Shown: piece by piece, positions 25,251 to 32,932 of the stretch
Position numbering within the stretch: the first letter of the stretch is position 1
Layout of the letters: the number at the start of each line of letters is the position of its first letter
NCBI GenBank assembly: GCA_001657395.1
Contig: LYSY01000011.1
Span: 1-64,000 of the forward strand
DNA: 64,000 bases
Direction: 5' to 3'
Source: Rhodospirillales bacterium BBD 1991-14
GTDB lineage: Bacteria > Pseudomonadota > Alphaproteobacteria > Kiloniellales > Kiloniellaceae
The notes under the pieces: model-generated
What the model was told of the DNA's origin: nothing
Databases searched by the model: none
What the model saw: only the letters and a program-made list of their open reading frames with translations
Translations under genes and position numbers: made by a program

Positions 25251-25284
25251 TATGAATTATGAATATTGAATACAAAATACAAAT
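25251..25284. promoter_or_regulatory. AT-rich divergent control region with TTGAATACAA-type sites
   Basis: A 34-base A/T-rich patch in otherwise GC-rich DNA lies between the divergent aminotransferase and dehydrogenase genes. TTGAATACAA at 25266-25275 has TTG/CAA dyad ends, and AATACAAAT overlaps it as a partial second copy. FCD-type GntR proteins often bind short AT-rich dyads of the form TTGTATACAA, and such a regulator is encoded by the second gene on the plus arm. I infer a shared operator and promoter for both arms. Confidence 0.55.
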
Positions 25285-25293
25285 CACCGGCGG

Positions 25294-28248
25294 ATGTCAA
25301 TGGCTGATGTGCAGCACCGCGACCAGGGAGCCCTCGCCCGGCGGCTGAACGCCGCGGTGGAGGGCGACGCCTTCGGGGACCCCTTCTCCCGCGGCCGCTA
25401 CGCCACCGACGCCTCGATCTATCAGGTGATGCCGCGCGCGGTCGTGGTGCCCAGGACCATGGCCGACGTCGAAACGACCTTGGCCATCGCCCGCGAGGAG
25501 GGCCTGGCGGTCCTGCCCCGCGGCGGCGGCACCTCCCAATGCGGGCAGACGGTGAACGATGCGGTGGTGATCGACTTCACCAAGCACCTGAACAAGGTGC
25601 TGTCGCTGGATGCCGTCGCAGGCACCGCCGAGGTCGAGCCGGGCCTCGTTCTCGACCATCTGAACGCCTCCCTCAAGCAGCACGGCCTGTGGTACCCGGT
25701 CGACGTCTCCACCGCCTCGCGCGCCACCCTGGGCGGCATGGCGGCCAACAACTCCTGCGGTTCGCGCTCCATCCGCTACGGCACCATGCGCGACAACGTA
25801 CTGGGCATTGATGCACTTCTGGCAGACGGCACCCGCATGGCCTTCGGGCCGGTTCCGCGCGATCTCAGCGGCATCAACAGTCCCGACCCGCGCCACGACC
25901 TGTTCCGCGACCTGCTCGACCTCGGCCGTCGCGAGGCCGGGGAGATCAAGGCGCGCTTCCCGGACCTGATGCGCCGCGTCGGCGGCTACAACATCGACTC
26001 CCTGGTGCCCAACGGCCCGACCAACAACCTTTCCCACCTGCTGGTCGGCTCCGAAGGCACCCTGGCTGTCAGCGAGAAGATCACGCTGCAACTCTCGCCG
26101 CTACCGTCCAACAAGGTGCTGGGCGTCTGCCATTTCCCCAGCTTCTATGAAGCGATGGACGCGGCCCAGCATCTGGTGACGCTCGATCCCACGGCTGTGG
26201 AGCTGATTGACCGCACAATGATCGAGCTGGGCCGGGAAATTCCCCTCTTCCGCCCCGTGGTCGAGCGCTTCGTACGCGGCGAGCCGGAGGCGATCCTGCT
26301 CGTGGAGTTCGCCGAGGAAGACCAGACCGAGAACCTGCGCCGCCTTAAGGCGCTGGGCGAGATGATGGCCCAGCTCGGCTTCCGCTGGGGCGATCCCGGC
26401 AAGAAGGACGGCGGCGTGGTGGAGGCCATCGATCCGGACTTCCAGAAACAGATCTTCGGCGTCCGCGCCCAGGGCCTCAACATCATGATGTCGATGAAGG
26501 AGGCGGGCAAACCGGTCTCCTTCGTCGAGGACTGCGCGGTGCGCCTGGAAGACCTCGCCGACTACACCCAGCGCCTGACCGAGATCTTCCGCAAGCACGG
26601 CACCATGGGCACCTGGTACGCCCATGCCTCGGTCGGCACCCTGCATGTGCGCCCTGTACTCAACCTGCGCCTCGACGGCGACGTCAAGGCCATGCGGGCC
26701 ATCGCCGAGGAAGCCTTCGAGATGGTGCGCGAATACCGCGGCTCCCACTCCGGCGAGCATGGCGACGGCATCGTGCGCTCGGAGTTCCACCGCGCCATGT
26801 TCGGCGAGCGCATGGTGGAAAGCTTCGAGTGGGTGAAGGACCGGCTGGACCCGGAGGGCCTGCTCAACCCGAACCGCATCGTGCGGCCGCCGGCCATGGA
26901 CGACCGCAGCCTGTTTCGCTATCCGCCGGACTACAAGGTGCCGGAGCTGCGCAGCGTGTTCGAATGGGCGGGCTATCCCGGTGCCGGGCGCGGCCTCCAG
27001 GGTGCGGTGGAGATGTGCAACAACAACGGCGCCTGCCGCAAGATCGGCGACGGCGTCATGTGTCCCTCCTACCGGGTCACCCGCAACGAACGCGATCTGG
27101 TGCGCGGCCGCGCCAATACCCTGCGCCTGGCCATCTCCGGCCAGTTGGGTCCGGACGCCATGACCTCCGAGGACATGGCGGAAACCATGAAGCTCTGCGT
27201 CTCCTGCAAAGGTTGCCGGCGCGAATGCCCGACCGGCGTCGACATGGCCAAGATGAAGATCGAGGTGCTGGCGGCGCGCGCCGAGAAACACGGCCTGTCG
27301 CTGCGCGACCGCCTGGTCGCGCACCTGCCGCGCTATGCGCCCTGGGCGGCGCGCTTGGCAAGCGTCTTGAACCTGCGCGACCGCCTGCCGGGCGCCGCCG
27401 GGCTCTCTGAGAAGCTGCTGGGCCTCAGCGCCGCGCGCAGCCTGCCCAAGTGGCGGCACAGGCCCTACCGGCCCACCGCTGCAGGGGACGACAACGCGGA
27501 AGTCCTCCTCTTTGCCGATACCTTCAACCGCTACTTCGAGCCGGAGAACCTGCAGGCCGCCGAATCGGTGCTGCAGCGCGCGGGCCTGACGCTTGGCCAC
27601 GCACAGCCGGACGACGGCGGCCGTCCGCTGTGCTGCGGGCGCACCTATCTGGCCGCCGGGCTGGTGAGGGAGGCCAAGGCGGAGATGCGTCGGACCGTCG
27701 CCGCTCTGAAGCCCGCCCTTGAGCGCGGCGCAGCGGTGGTCGGGCTGGAGCCGTCCTGCCTGCTGACCTTCCGCGACGAGGCGCCCGCCCTGCTCGGCGA
27801 TGACTGGTCCGCCGAACTGGGAAGCCGGGTCCTGCTGTTCGAGGAGTTCATCGCCCAGAAGCTTGATAACGGCGGCTTCGACCTGCTGCTTGAAGCCCTG
27901 CCGCAGAAAAAGGCGCTGCTCCACGGCCACTGCCACCAGAAGGCGTTCAACGCCGTGACGCCGGTGCAGCGGGCGCTCGGCATGATCCCCGATCTTGCGG
28001 TAGACTTGGTCGAGTCGTCCTGCTGCGGCATGGCCGGCGCGTTCGGCTACCAGGCCGAAACGCTGGAGGTTTCGCGGGCCATGGGCGAACTCAGCCTGCT
28101 GCCGGCCGTCCGCGCCGCCGATGCAGAGACTATTGTGGTGGCCGACGGCACGTCCTGCCGGCACCAGATTGCCGATGGCAGCGCCCGCGAAGCCGTGCAT
28201 GTCGCGGTGGTGCTGGAAGAAGCCAGCCGCGCCGCGGCCGGGAAGTGA
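25294..28248 (+). CDS. FAD-binding and (Fe-S)-binding oxidoreductase, GlcD-GlcF/D-2-hydroxyacid dehydrogenase fusion
   Basis: Large fused flavoprotein of 984 residues. Residues about 40-200 are a PCMH/FAD_binding_4 domain (PRGGGTSQCGQ, GGMAANNSCGSRSIRYG, GTLAVSEKITLQL), about 260-530 the FAD-oxidase C-terminal domain (GTLHVRPVLNL, HSGEHGDGIVRSEF). Then come iron-sulfur ligands in CVSCKGCRRECP and two CCG-type domains (CCGRTYLAAGL, HGHCHQKAF, SSCCGMAGAFGY). This layout is that of dehydrogenases oxidising D-2-hydroxy acids such as glycolate, D-lactate or 2-hydroxyglutarate to the oxo acid and feeding electrons to the respiratory chain. A second in-frame ATG lies at 25300. Confidence 0.92.
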   Translation: MSMADVQHRDQGALARRLNAAVEGDAFGDPFSRGRYATDASIYQVMPRAVVVPRTMADVETTLAIAREEGLAVLPRGGGTSQCGQTVNDAVVIDFTKHLNKVLSLDAVAGTAEVEPGLVLDHLNASLKQHGLWYPVDVSTASRATLGGMAANNSCGSRSIRYGTMRDNVLGIDALLADGTRMAFGPVPRDLSGINSPDPRHDLFRDLLDLGRREAGEIKARFPDLMRRVGGYNIDSLVPNGPTNNLSHLLVGSEGTLAVSEKITLQLSPLPSNKVLGVCHFPSFYEAMDAAQHLVTLDPTAVELIDRTMIELGREIPLFRPVVERFVRGEPEAILLVEFAEEDQTENLRRLKALGEMMAQLGFRWGDPGKKDGGVVEAIDPDFQKQIFGVRAQGLNIMMSMKEAGKPVSFVEDCAVRLEDLADYTQRLTEIFRKHGTMGTWYAHASVGTLHVRPVLNLRLDGDVKAMRAIAEEAFEMVREYRGSHSGEHGDGIVRSEFHRAMFGERMVESFEWVKDRLDPEGLLNPNRIVRPPAMDDRSLFRYPPDYKVPELRSVFEWAGYPGAGRGLQGAVEMCNNNGACRKIGDGVMCPSYRVTRNERDLVRGRANTLRLAISGQLGPDAMTSEDMAETMKLCVSCKGCRRECPTGVDMAKMKIEVLAARAEKHGLSLRDRLVAHLPRYAPWAARLASVLNLRDRLPGAAGLSEKLLGLSAARSLPKWRHRPYRPTAAGDDNAEVLLFADTFNRYFEPENLQAAESVLQRAGLTLGHAQPDDGGRPLCCGRTYLAAGLVREAKAEMRRTVAALKPALERGAAVVGLEPSCLLTFRDEAPALLGDDWSAELGSRVLLFEEFIAQKLDNGGFDLLLEALPQKKALLHGHCHQKAFNAVTPVQRALGMIPDLAVDLVESSCCGMAGAFGYQAETLEVSRAMGELSLLPAVRAADAETIVVADGTSCRHQIADGSAREAVHVAVVLEEASRAAAGK

Positions 28249-28262
28249 CTGCGAGAGGGATC

Positions 28263-28937
28263 ATGAGCCTGCCACAACCCGAGGTGATCAGCCGCCGCCC
28301 GCTCCACTACGAGCTGGTCGACCGGCTGCGCGACATGATCATCCAGGGCGAGCTGGAGCCGGGCCAGAAGATCTCGGAAAAAGCGCTCTGCGAACGCTTC
28401 GGCGTTTCCCGCACGCCGCTGCGCGAGGCGATAAAGATTCTGGCCGCTGACGGCTTCCTGGACCTGACGCCGCACCGCGGCGCCTCGGTGGTGAAGCTGA
28501 CCCTGAAGGATTTCGAAGAGGCGCTGCCCATTATGGGCGCCCTTGACGCCGTCGCGGGGGAACTGGCCTGCCAGAATGCCACCGACGCGGAGATCGAAGA
28601 ACTGGCCGCCCTCACCGATCACATGACCGAACGCTTCAAGGCCGGCGACCTGATAGGGTATTACAAATTGAACTCCCGTATCCACGAGCTGATCATGGAG
28701 ATGGCGCGCAACCCGACACTGACCCAGACGATGCGGGTGCTGTCGGAGCGCATGCGCCGGGCGCGCTATGAACTGGCGATGGCGCCGGCGCGCTGGGCCC
28801 AGGCGGTGGACGAGCACCAGGCCATGGTGAAGGCGATCCAGAACCGCAAGGGCGTGCAGCTCGGCCGCATCATGAAGGTGCACGTCATCCACAAGCTGCA
28901 GGACCTGCAGGCCCACCTCTTCGCCGAGGAGCGATAG
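28263..28937 (+). CDS. GntR family transcriptional regulator, FCD type
   Basis: Regulator of 224 residues: an N-terminal winged helix (LVDRLRDMIIQGELEPGQKISEKALCERFGVSRTPLREAIKIL), then an all-helical FCD ligand-binding domain (about 90-215) with conserved Asp/His residues including HELIMEMARNPTL. The ATG at 28263 has AGAGGGA upstream; a GTG overlapping the previous stop codon is a weaker alternative. It follows the dehydrogenase by 14 bp in the same operon and probably represses both arms of this locus until a carboxylate inducer appears. Confidence 0.93.
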   Translation: MSLPQPEVISRRPLHYELVDRLRDMIIQGELEPGQKISEKALCERFGVSRTPLREAIKILAADGFLDLTPHRGASVVKLTLKDFEEALPIMGALDAVAGELACQNATDAEIEELAALTDHMTERFKAGDLIGYYKLNSRIHELIMEMARNPTLTQTMRVLSERMRRARYELAMAPARWAQAVDEHQAMVKAIQNRKGVQLGRIMKVHVIHKLQDLQAHLFAEER

Positions 28938-28946
28938 GCCCCTGCT

Positions 28947-30020
28947 CTAGCTCGCGTGGTCGCGGTAGAGCCGGCCGGTCGGGGTGTCCAGGAAGGCCTC
29001 GAAGGGGATTTCCTCCTGCTTGATGAACCCTTGCGCCGGCAGTTTACCCTCATTCACCATCTCGATGACCGCGCAGGCCGAAGCTGAGGTGGTCCAGGCA
29101 ATCGCCGTCCAGCGCTCCCCCGCCACCGCGATGGGGTAGTAGGCCTGGACGTACTCCTTGCGGTTCAGCCGGTCGTCGGACCAGCCTTCCGCCGAGACGT
29201 GGACATAGACCACGTCGTCGTCCACCGGCGGTTTGGCGTGGGTGAGGATCTCGCCCGCAAGACCGCGGCGCTCGCGCATCAGGAGTTCGTGGAAGAAGAA
29301 GTTCATCATGTCCACGTGGCCGGGATAGCGCATGGACTTGTAGTCCAGGTTCTCGATCCGCCCCTCGAAGGTCTCGCACATGGTGCCGAGACCGCCCGAA
29401 GTGGTGAAGGCCTCCAGCTTCACGCCCCCGACGTAAAGAGTCTCGATCCATTCCATCGGGGAGACCCATTTGTGCTGGCCCTCCTCGATCACCTCGCAGT
29501 CGTTCAGGTACTCGTTCACCACCCCTTCCGGCGACCAGTTGAAGGCGTAGCCCAGATGGCCGGTCGGGTGCTGCGGCAGGGCGCCGACGCGCATGCGCAG
29601 GGTGCGGACGGATTCGAACTGGCCGGCAAGGTGGGCGCCGACGATCCCGACAAAGCCCGGCGCCAGCCCGCACTGCGGCGCCATCACGCCCTTGGAGGTC
29701 TTCGCCAGCTCGCGGATCGCCTGGGTGGTGGGCACGTCCTCGGTGAGGTCGAAGTAGTGCAGCCCCTCCTGGTGGGCGGCGGTGGCGATGGCCGTGTTGA
29801 GGGCGTATGGCAGGCAGGAGATGACGGCGTCGTAGGGGCGCAGGAGCGCAGGCAAGGCAGCCGCGTCGGTCAGATCGGCGGAGACGACCGCGAAGGGCGG
29901 CGTGCGGCGCAGCTTGCGCGTATCGACGCCCTTCACCTGGAACCCGGCCTCTGTCAGCATCCGCGCGGTCAGGGAGCCGACCTTGCCGAGGCCCAGGACG
30001 GCGATCTTCTCAATGGACAT
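28947..30020 (-). CDS. saccharopine dehydrogenase-like NAD(P)-binding oxidoreductase
   Basis: Protein of 357 residues. The Rossmann motif is IAVLGLGKVGSLTARML, followed by DAVISCLPYALNTAIATAAHQEGLHYFDLTED and GLAPGFVGIVGAHL, the standard saccharopine dehydrogenase/lysine dehydrogenase pattern. The C-terminal domain includes EAFTTSGGLGTMCETFEGRIENLDYKSMRYPGH. Members act on amino acids with a secondary or omega amine, or as reductases in lysine and opine metabolism. It converges on the GntR gene with a 9-bp gap, so it may belong to the same catabolic locus; its exact substrate is not predictable. Confidence 0.87.
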   Translation of the reverse strand: MSIEKIAVLGLGKVGSLTARMLTEAGFQVKGVDTRKLRRTPPFAVVSADLTDAAALPALLRPYDAVISCLPYALNTAIATAAHQEGLHYFDLTEDVPTTQAIRELAKTSKGVMAPQCGLAPGFVGIVGAHLAGQFESVRTLRMRVGALPQHPTGHLGYAFNWSPEGVVNEYLNDCEVIEEGQHKWVSPMEWIETLYVGGVKLEAFTTSGGLGTMCETFEGRIENLDYKSMRYPGHVDMMNFFFHELLMRERRGLAGEILTHAKPPVDDDVVYVHVSAEGWSDDRLNRKEYVQAYYPIAVAGERWTAIAWTTSASACAVIEMVNEGKLPAQGFIKQEEIPFEAFLDTPTGRLYRDHAS

Positions 30021-30093
30021 GAAAGGCGTTCCTCTTCACGGCGGCAGGGGCGGAGCGCCGGAAGGCGACTCCGAAGGGTCTCGGGCCCGACCC

Positions 30094-30158
30094 TAGAGCG
30101 GATCATGTCTAGACGGAAACACTGTCGTGTTTCCGTCTAGACATGTGAATCCGCTCTA
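30094..30158. repeat. long extragenic palindrome, copy 1
   Basis: 65 bases forming an almost perfect hairpin. Outer arms TAGAGCGGAT/ATCCGCTCTA enclose 19-base inner arms (30104-30122 and 30127-30145) with a TGTC loop; a 3-base bulge (TGA) precedes the right outer arm. It lies between the sulfatase operon and the saccharopine dehydrogenase-like gene, both on the minus strand. Confidence 0.95.
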
Positions 30159-30169
30159 CACTCAAGAAT

Positions 30170-30233
30170 TAGAGCAGATTCACCGGGTTTGATGGATCGC
30201 TTCCGCGATTCCATCAAGCCCGGATCTGCTCTA
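30170..30233. repeat. long extragenic palindrome, copy 2
   Basis: 64 bases with the same plan as its neighbour 11 bp away: outer arms TAGAGCAGAT/ATCTGCTCTA, then CCGGGTTTGATGGA pairing with TCCATCAAGCCCGG, then TCGC/GCGA, with a G-T mismatch or wobble in the long arm. Only the outer AGAGC boundary is shared with copy 1; the inner arms differ completely. It may terminate the sulfatase operon transcript that ends 72 bp away. Confidence 0.93.
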
Positions 30234-30304
30234 GCCGGAGGAAAGCGGAAAGAGAAAGCCTCTATCTGAGGCAGACGGAGGGCTGTCAGGCCACTTCCCG
30301 GCGG

Positions 30305-31789
30305 TCACTTGCTCTCGGGATAGAACTGCATGAAGCCCTTGTCGTTGGGCGGGGAAACCGGCCATTGGCGACCGCGGGTGGCGGAGAGCGAGCGGTTGGG
30401 GCCCGGAACGAAGGTCCGGGCGGGCTCGCCGACGAGGGCGCCGTCGCGAATCCAGCTCTCGTCCGAACCGTAGAGCTCGCTCAGCAGGCGCTGGGACAGC
30501 TCGCTGCGCAGGTTGTCGAGGCCCGGGTCGCCGGCGCGGTCCTGGAGTTCCTGCGGATCCTCCTGGAGGTCGAACAACTGCAGGCGGTTGCCGCAGGGAT
30601 ACCAGATCAACTTGTGGCGGCCGTTGCGCAGCATGCGCGAGGCATGGGGGCCTTCGCCGAACTCGCCGTAGAGTGTCTCGCGCCGGGCCTCCCCGACCAT
30701 CGACAGCCCCTCCACGCTCTCTGGAACCGCAACGCCGCAGAGGTCGAGCAGGGTCGGCATGACGTCGCGCAGGCAGACCAGACGGTCGTCCTCCCGGCCA
30801 AAGCCGACGCGGTCGTCGCCGGGCATGCCCATCAGGATCATGGGGATGCGGCTGGCGTTTTCGTAGAGGACCTGCTTGGCCCACATGCCGTGATTGCCCA
30901 GCATGTCGCCGTGGTCGGCGGTGAACAGCAGGATGGTCTCATCCAGGATGCCCTCGTCGCGCAGGGTACCGATGAGCGAGCCGATCTGGTGATCGATGTG
31001 GGTGCAAAGCGCGTAGAAGGCGCGCCGGGCGGCAAGAATCTGCTGCCGGCTGAGAGAGTCGCCGCGCGCCTGGGTGGCCTGGGCGTTATAGGGCAGCGCG
31101 CCGCGCTCCTCCGCCCAGGCCCCAACGTAGGGCAGGTCGATCTCGATATCCCGGTAGAGATCGACATAGCTTTGCAGCGGAACCAGCGGCGGGTGCGGGT
31201 GACGGTAGCCGCAGTACCAGAGACTGGGGCGCTTCGGATCGCGCCGCTTGATCGCGCGCACGGTCATGCGGGTCGCCCAGTTGGTGGCATGGGTTTCTTC
31301 CGGCAGATGCCAGGGGCGCCAGGCGTAGTTGTTGTTGCTCATGCCGTGGTCGTACTGACGGCCGAGGAAACCGGCGTCCCCGAGATAGATCTCGTAGTCG
31401 TCGGTGACGCCAAAGATAGTGCGCCCCTCGTCGTCCAGCAGCACGTCGTCGAAGCCGATGCGGTCGCGCTGCGGATAGACGTGGATCTTGCCGACCGCCT
31501 GGGCCTGATAGCCGGCATCGCGGAAGGTCTGGGCCAGGGTCGGCAGGTCCGGCATCTGCAGGGTCGGCTGAAAGCTCCGGTCGCCGTGACGGCGCGCCGA
31601 AGTCCCGGTCATCAGCGAGCGCCGCGCCGGCAGGCAGACCGGGTGCTCCGAATAGGCAGAGGTGAAGCGCAGGCCGTTGCGCGCGAGTTGGTCAAGGATC
31701 GGTGTCTGGACCGCCGGATGCCCGGCGATCCCCAGGAGATCGCCGAACCAGTGATCCGTAACGATGAGCAGGACGTTGGGGCGGGTCAT
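30305..31789 (-). CDS. type I sulfatase-like hydrolase (formylglycine sulfatase or phosphonate monoester hydrolase)
   Basis: Alkaline-phosphatase-superfamily hydrolase of 494 residues. NVLLIVTDHWFGD holds a metal-binding Asp, HPVCLPARRSLMTG carries the C-x-P-x-R motif at Cys52-Arg56 that is converted to formylglycine, and TADHGDMLGNHGMW supplies further metal ligands. There is no signal peptide, so it acts in the cytoplasm on an imported sulfate or phosphonate ester. It is the last gene of the tct-LacI operon and its ATG directly follows the TGA of the LacI gene (TGAATG). The maturase is not in the window. Substrate unknown. Confidence 0.9.
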   Translation of the reverse strand: MTRPNVLLIVTDHWFGDLLGIAGHPAVQTPILDQLARNGLRFTSAYSEHPVCLPARRSLMTGTSARRHGDRSFQPTLQMPDLPTLAQTFRDAGYQAQAVGKIHVYPQRDRIGFDDVLLDDEGRTIFGVTDDYEIYLGDAGFLGRQYDHGMSNNNYAWRPWHLPEETHATNWATRMTVRAIKRRDPKRPSLWYCGYRHPHPPLVPLQSYVDLYRDIEIDLPYVGAWAEERGALPYNAQATQARGDSLSRQQILAARRAFYALCTHIDHQIGSLIGTLRDEGILDETILLFTADHGDMLGNHGMWAKQVLYENASRIPMILMGMPGDDRVGFGREDDRLVCLRDVMPTLLDLCGVAVPESVEGLSMVGEARRETLYGEFGEGPHASRMLRNGRHKLIWYPCGNRLQLFDLQEDPQELQDRAGDPGLDNLRSELSQRLLSELYGSDESWIRDGALVGEPARTFVPGPNRSLSATRGRQWPVSPPNDKGFMQFYPESK

Positions 31790-32932
31790 TCACATCTCCT
31801 TTGCATCGGCGGTCTTTTCCTCCGGACTGCCGGGCCGTTGCGCCGGCCGGTCCACGGGCCAGTCCTTTGGAATCCGCGCTGAGCTTCGCAGGACAAGTCG
31901 GCCGGGCAGCAGTTCGCGCCGCGGCCCGGCCGCGGGGTCGTCGATCATGGCGGCAAGGATTTCCACCGCGCGGTGGCTCAGCTCTTCCGCACTCGCCGTG
32001 ACGGACGTCAGGTCGTAGGTACGCCAGGCTGTCTCGGCGGCGTTGTTGAAGCCGACGACCGAGACATCCTTGCCGGGCGTCAGGCCGAGCTCGAAGCGCA
32101 GCGCGTCCATCGCGCCCATCGCCATGATGTCGGAAGCGCAGAAGATCGCATCGGGCGGATCGGCGCGGCGCATAAGCGCCAGCGCGGCCCGGTGCCCGCC
32201 GTCATAGGTGAAACCGCCCATCTCCACCAACGGCGCCCGGCCCAGGCCCTTGCGGAATCCCGCCTGCCGGTCGCGGCTGGTCGAGGTGTCCGCGAGCCCG
32301 CCGACAAAGGCGAAACGCCGGTGGCCGGCGGCCTGCAGGAAGCGGCCGACCAGCCGGCCGGCGGCACGGTTGTCGGTGGCCACGGCACTGACGTCCGGGT
32401 CGTCGACAATGCGGTTCATGGTGACCACGGGGACCCCGGCTTCCCGGCAGAGGGCCGGCGCCCGGCTGGACAGCCGCACCGAGTTCATGATCACGCCGTC
32501 GACCTGATAGGCCAGCACCTCGGGCATCATGTCGTCGATGTCCTGGCCGGAGGGGATCGAGAACAGCAGCGCCTGGAAACCGGAGGCCCGCAGCGCCCCG
32601 TTGAGCTGGTGCAGGATGGCGACATAGAAGGAGTAATAGAGGTCCGCGACCACCACGGCGATGAGGCGCGAACGCCGCGTGATCAGCCCGCGGGCCAGCG
32701 CGTTGGGGCGGAAACCCAGCGTCTTGGCGGCGGCGGCGATCTTTTTGCGCGCCGCCGGCGAGACGTAGCCGTTGTTGGAAAAAGCGCGCGAGACGGCCGA
32801 CTGGGAAACGCCCGCGAGTCGGGCGACGTCGTAGGAGGTGGGCGCCTTGCCGGGCTCCCTGCCCTTCTTCGGCACAGGCTCTTTCGCCTTGCTCTGCCGC
32901 ACTGGCCTGCTGTTTCCGCTTTTGCGGGTCAT
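31790..32932 (-). CDS. LacI family transcriptional regulator
   Basis: Regulator of 380 residues. After a 33-residue basic leader the helix-turn-helix reads SYDVARLAGVSQSAVSRAFSNNGYVSPAARKKI, followed by the periplasmic-binding-protein-like sensor domain (LIAVVVADLYYSFYVAILHQLNGALRASGFQ, VDGVIMNSV, DAIFCASDIMAMGAMDALR). The start ATG overlaps the tctA stop as ATGA, so translation is coupled. It is encoded between the transporter and sulfatase genes and most likely represses this operon through the palindrome at 35954-35973. Confidence 0.93.
   Translation of the reverse strand: MTRKSGNSRPVRQSKAKEPVPKKGREPGKAPTSYDVARLAGVSQSAVSRAFSNNGYVSPAARKKIAAAAKTLGFRPNALARGLITRRSRLIAVVVADLYYSFYVAILHQLNGALRASGFQALLFSIPSGQDIDDMMPEVLAYQVDGVIMNSVRLSSRAPALCREAGVPVVTMNRIVDDPDVSAVATDNRAAGRLVGRFLQAAGHRRFAFVGGLADTSTSRDRQAGFRKGLGRAPLVEMGGFTYDGGHRAALALMRRADPPDAIFCASDIMAMGAMDALRFELGLTPGKDVSVVGFNNAAETAWRTYDLTSVTASAEELSHRAVEILAAMIDDPAAGPRRELLPGRLVLRSSARIPKDWPVDRPAQRPGSPEEKTADAKEM

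Noticed and set aside
26101-28200. Open minus-strand frame of 699 codons opposite the dehydrogenase
   Set aside because: It lies fully inside the well-supported 984-residue gene, has low-complexity His/Gln/Ala composition and shows no domain.
30094-30233. Insertion sequence ends or an attachment site
   Set aside because: The palindromes have no transposase or integrase gene near them and are not flanked by target-site duplications that I can see.
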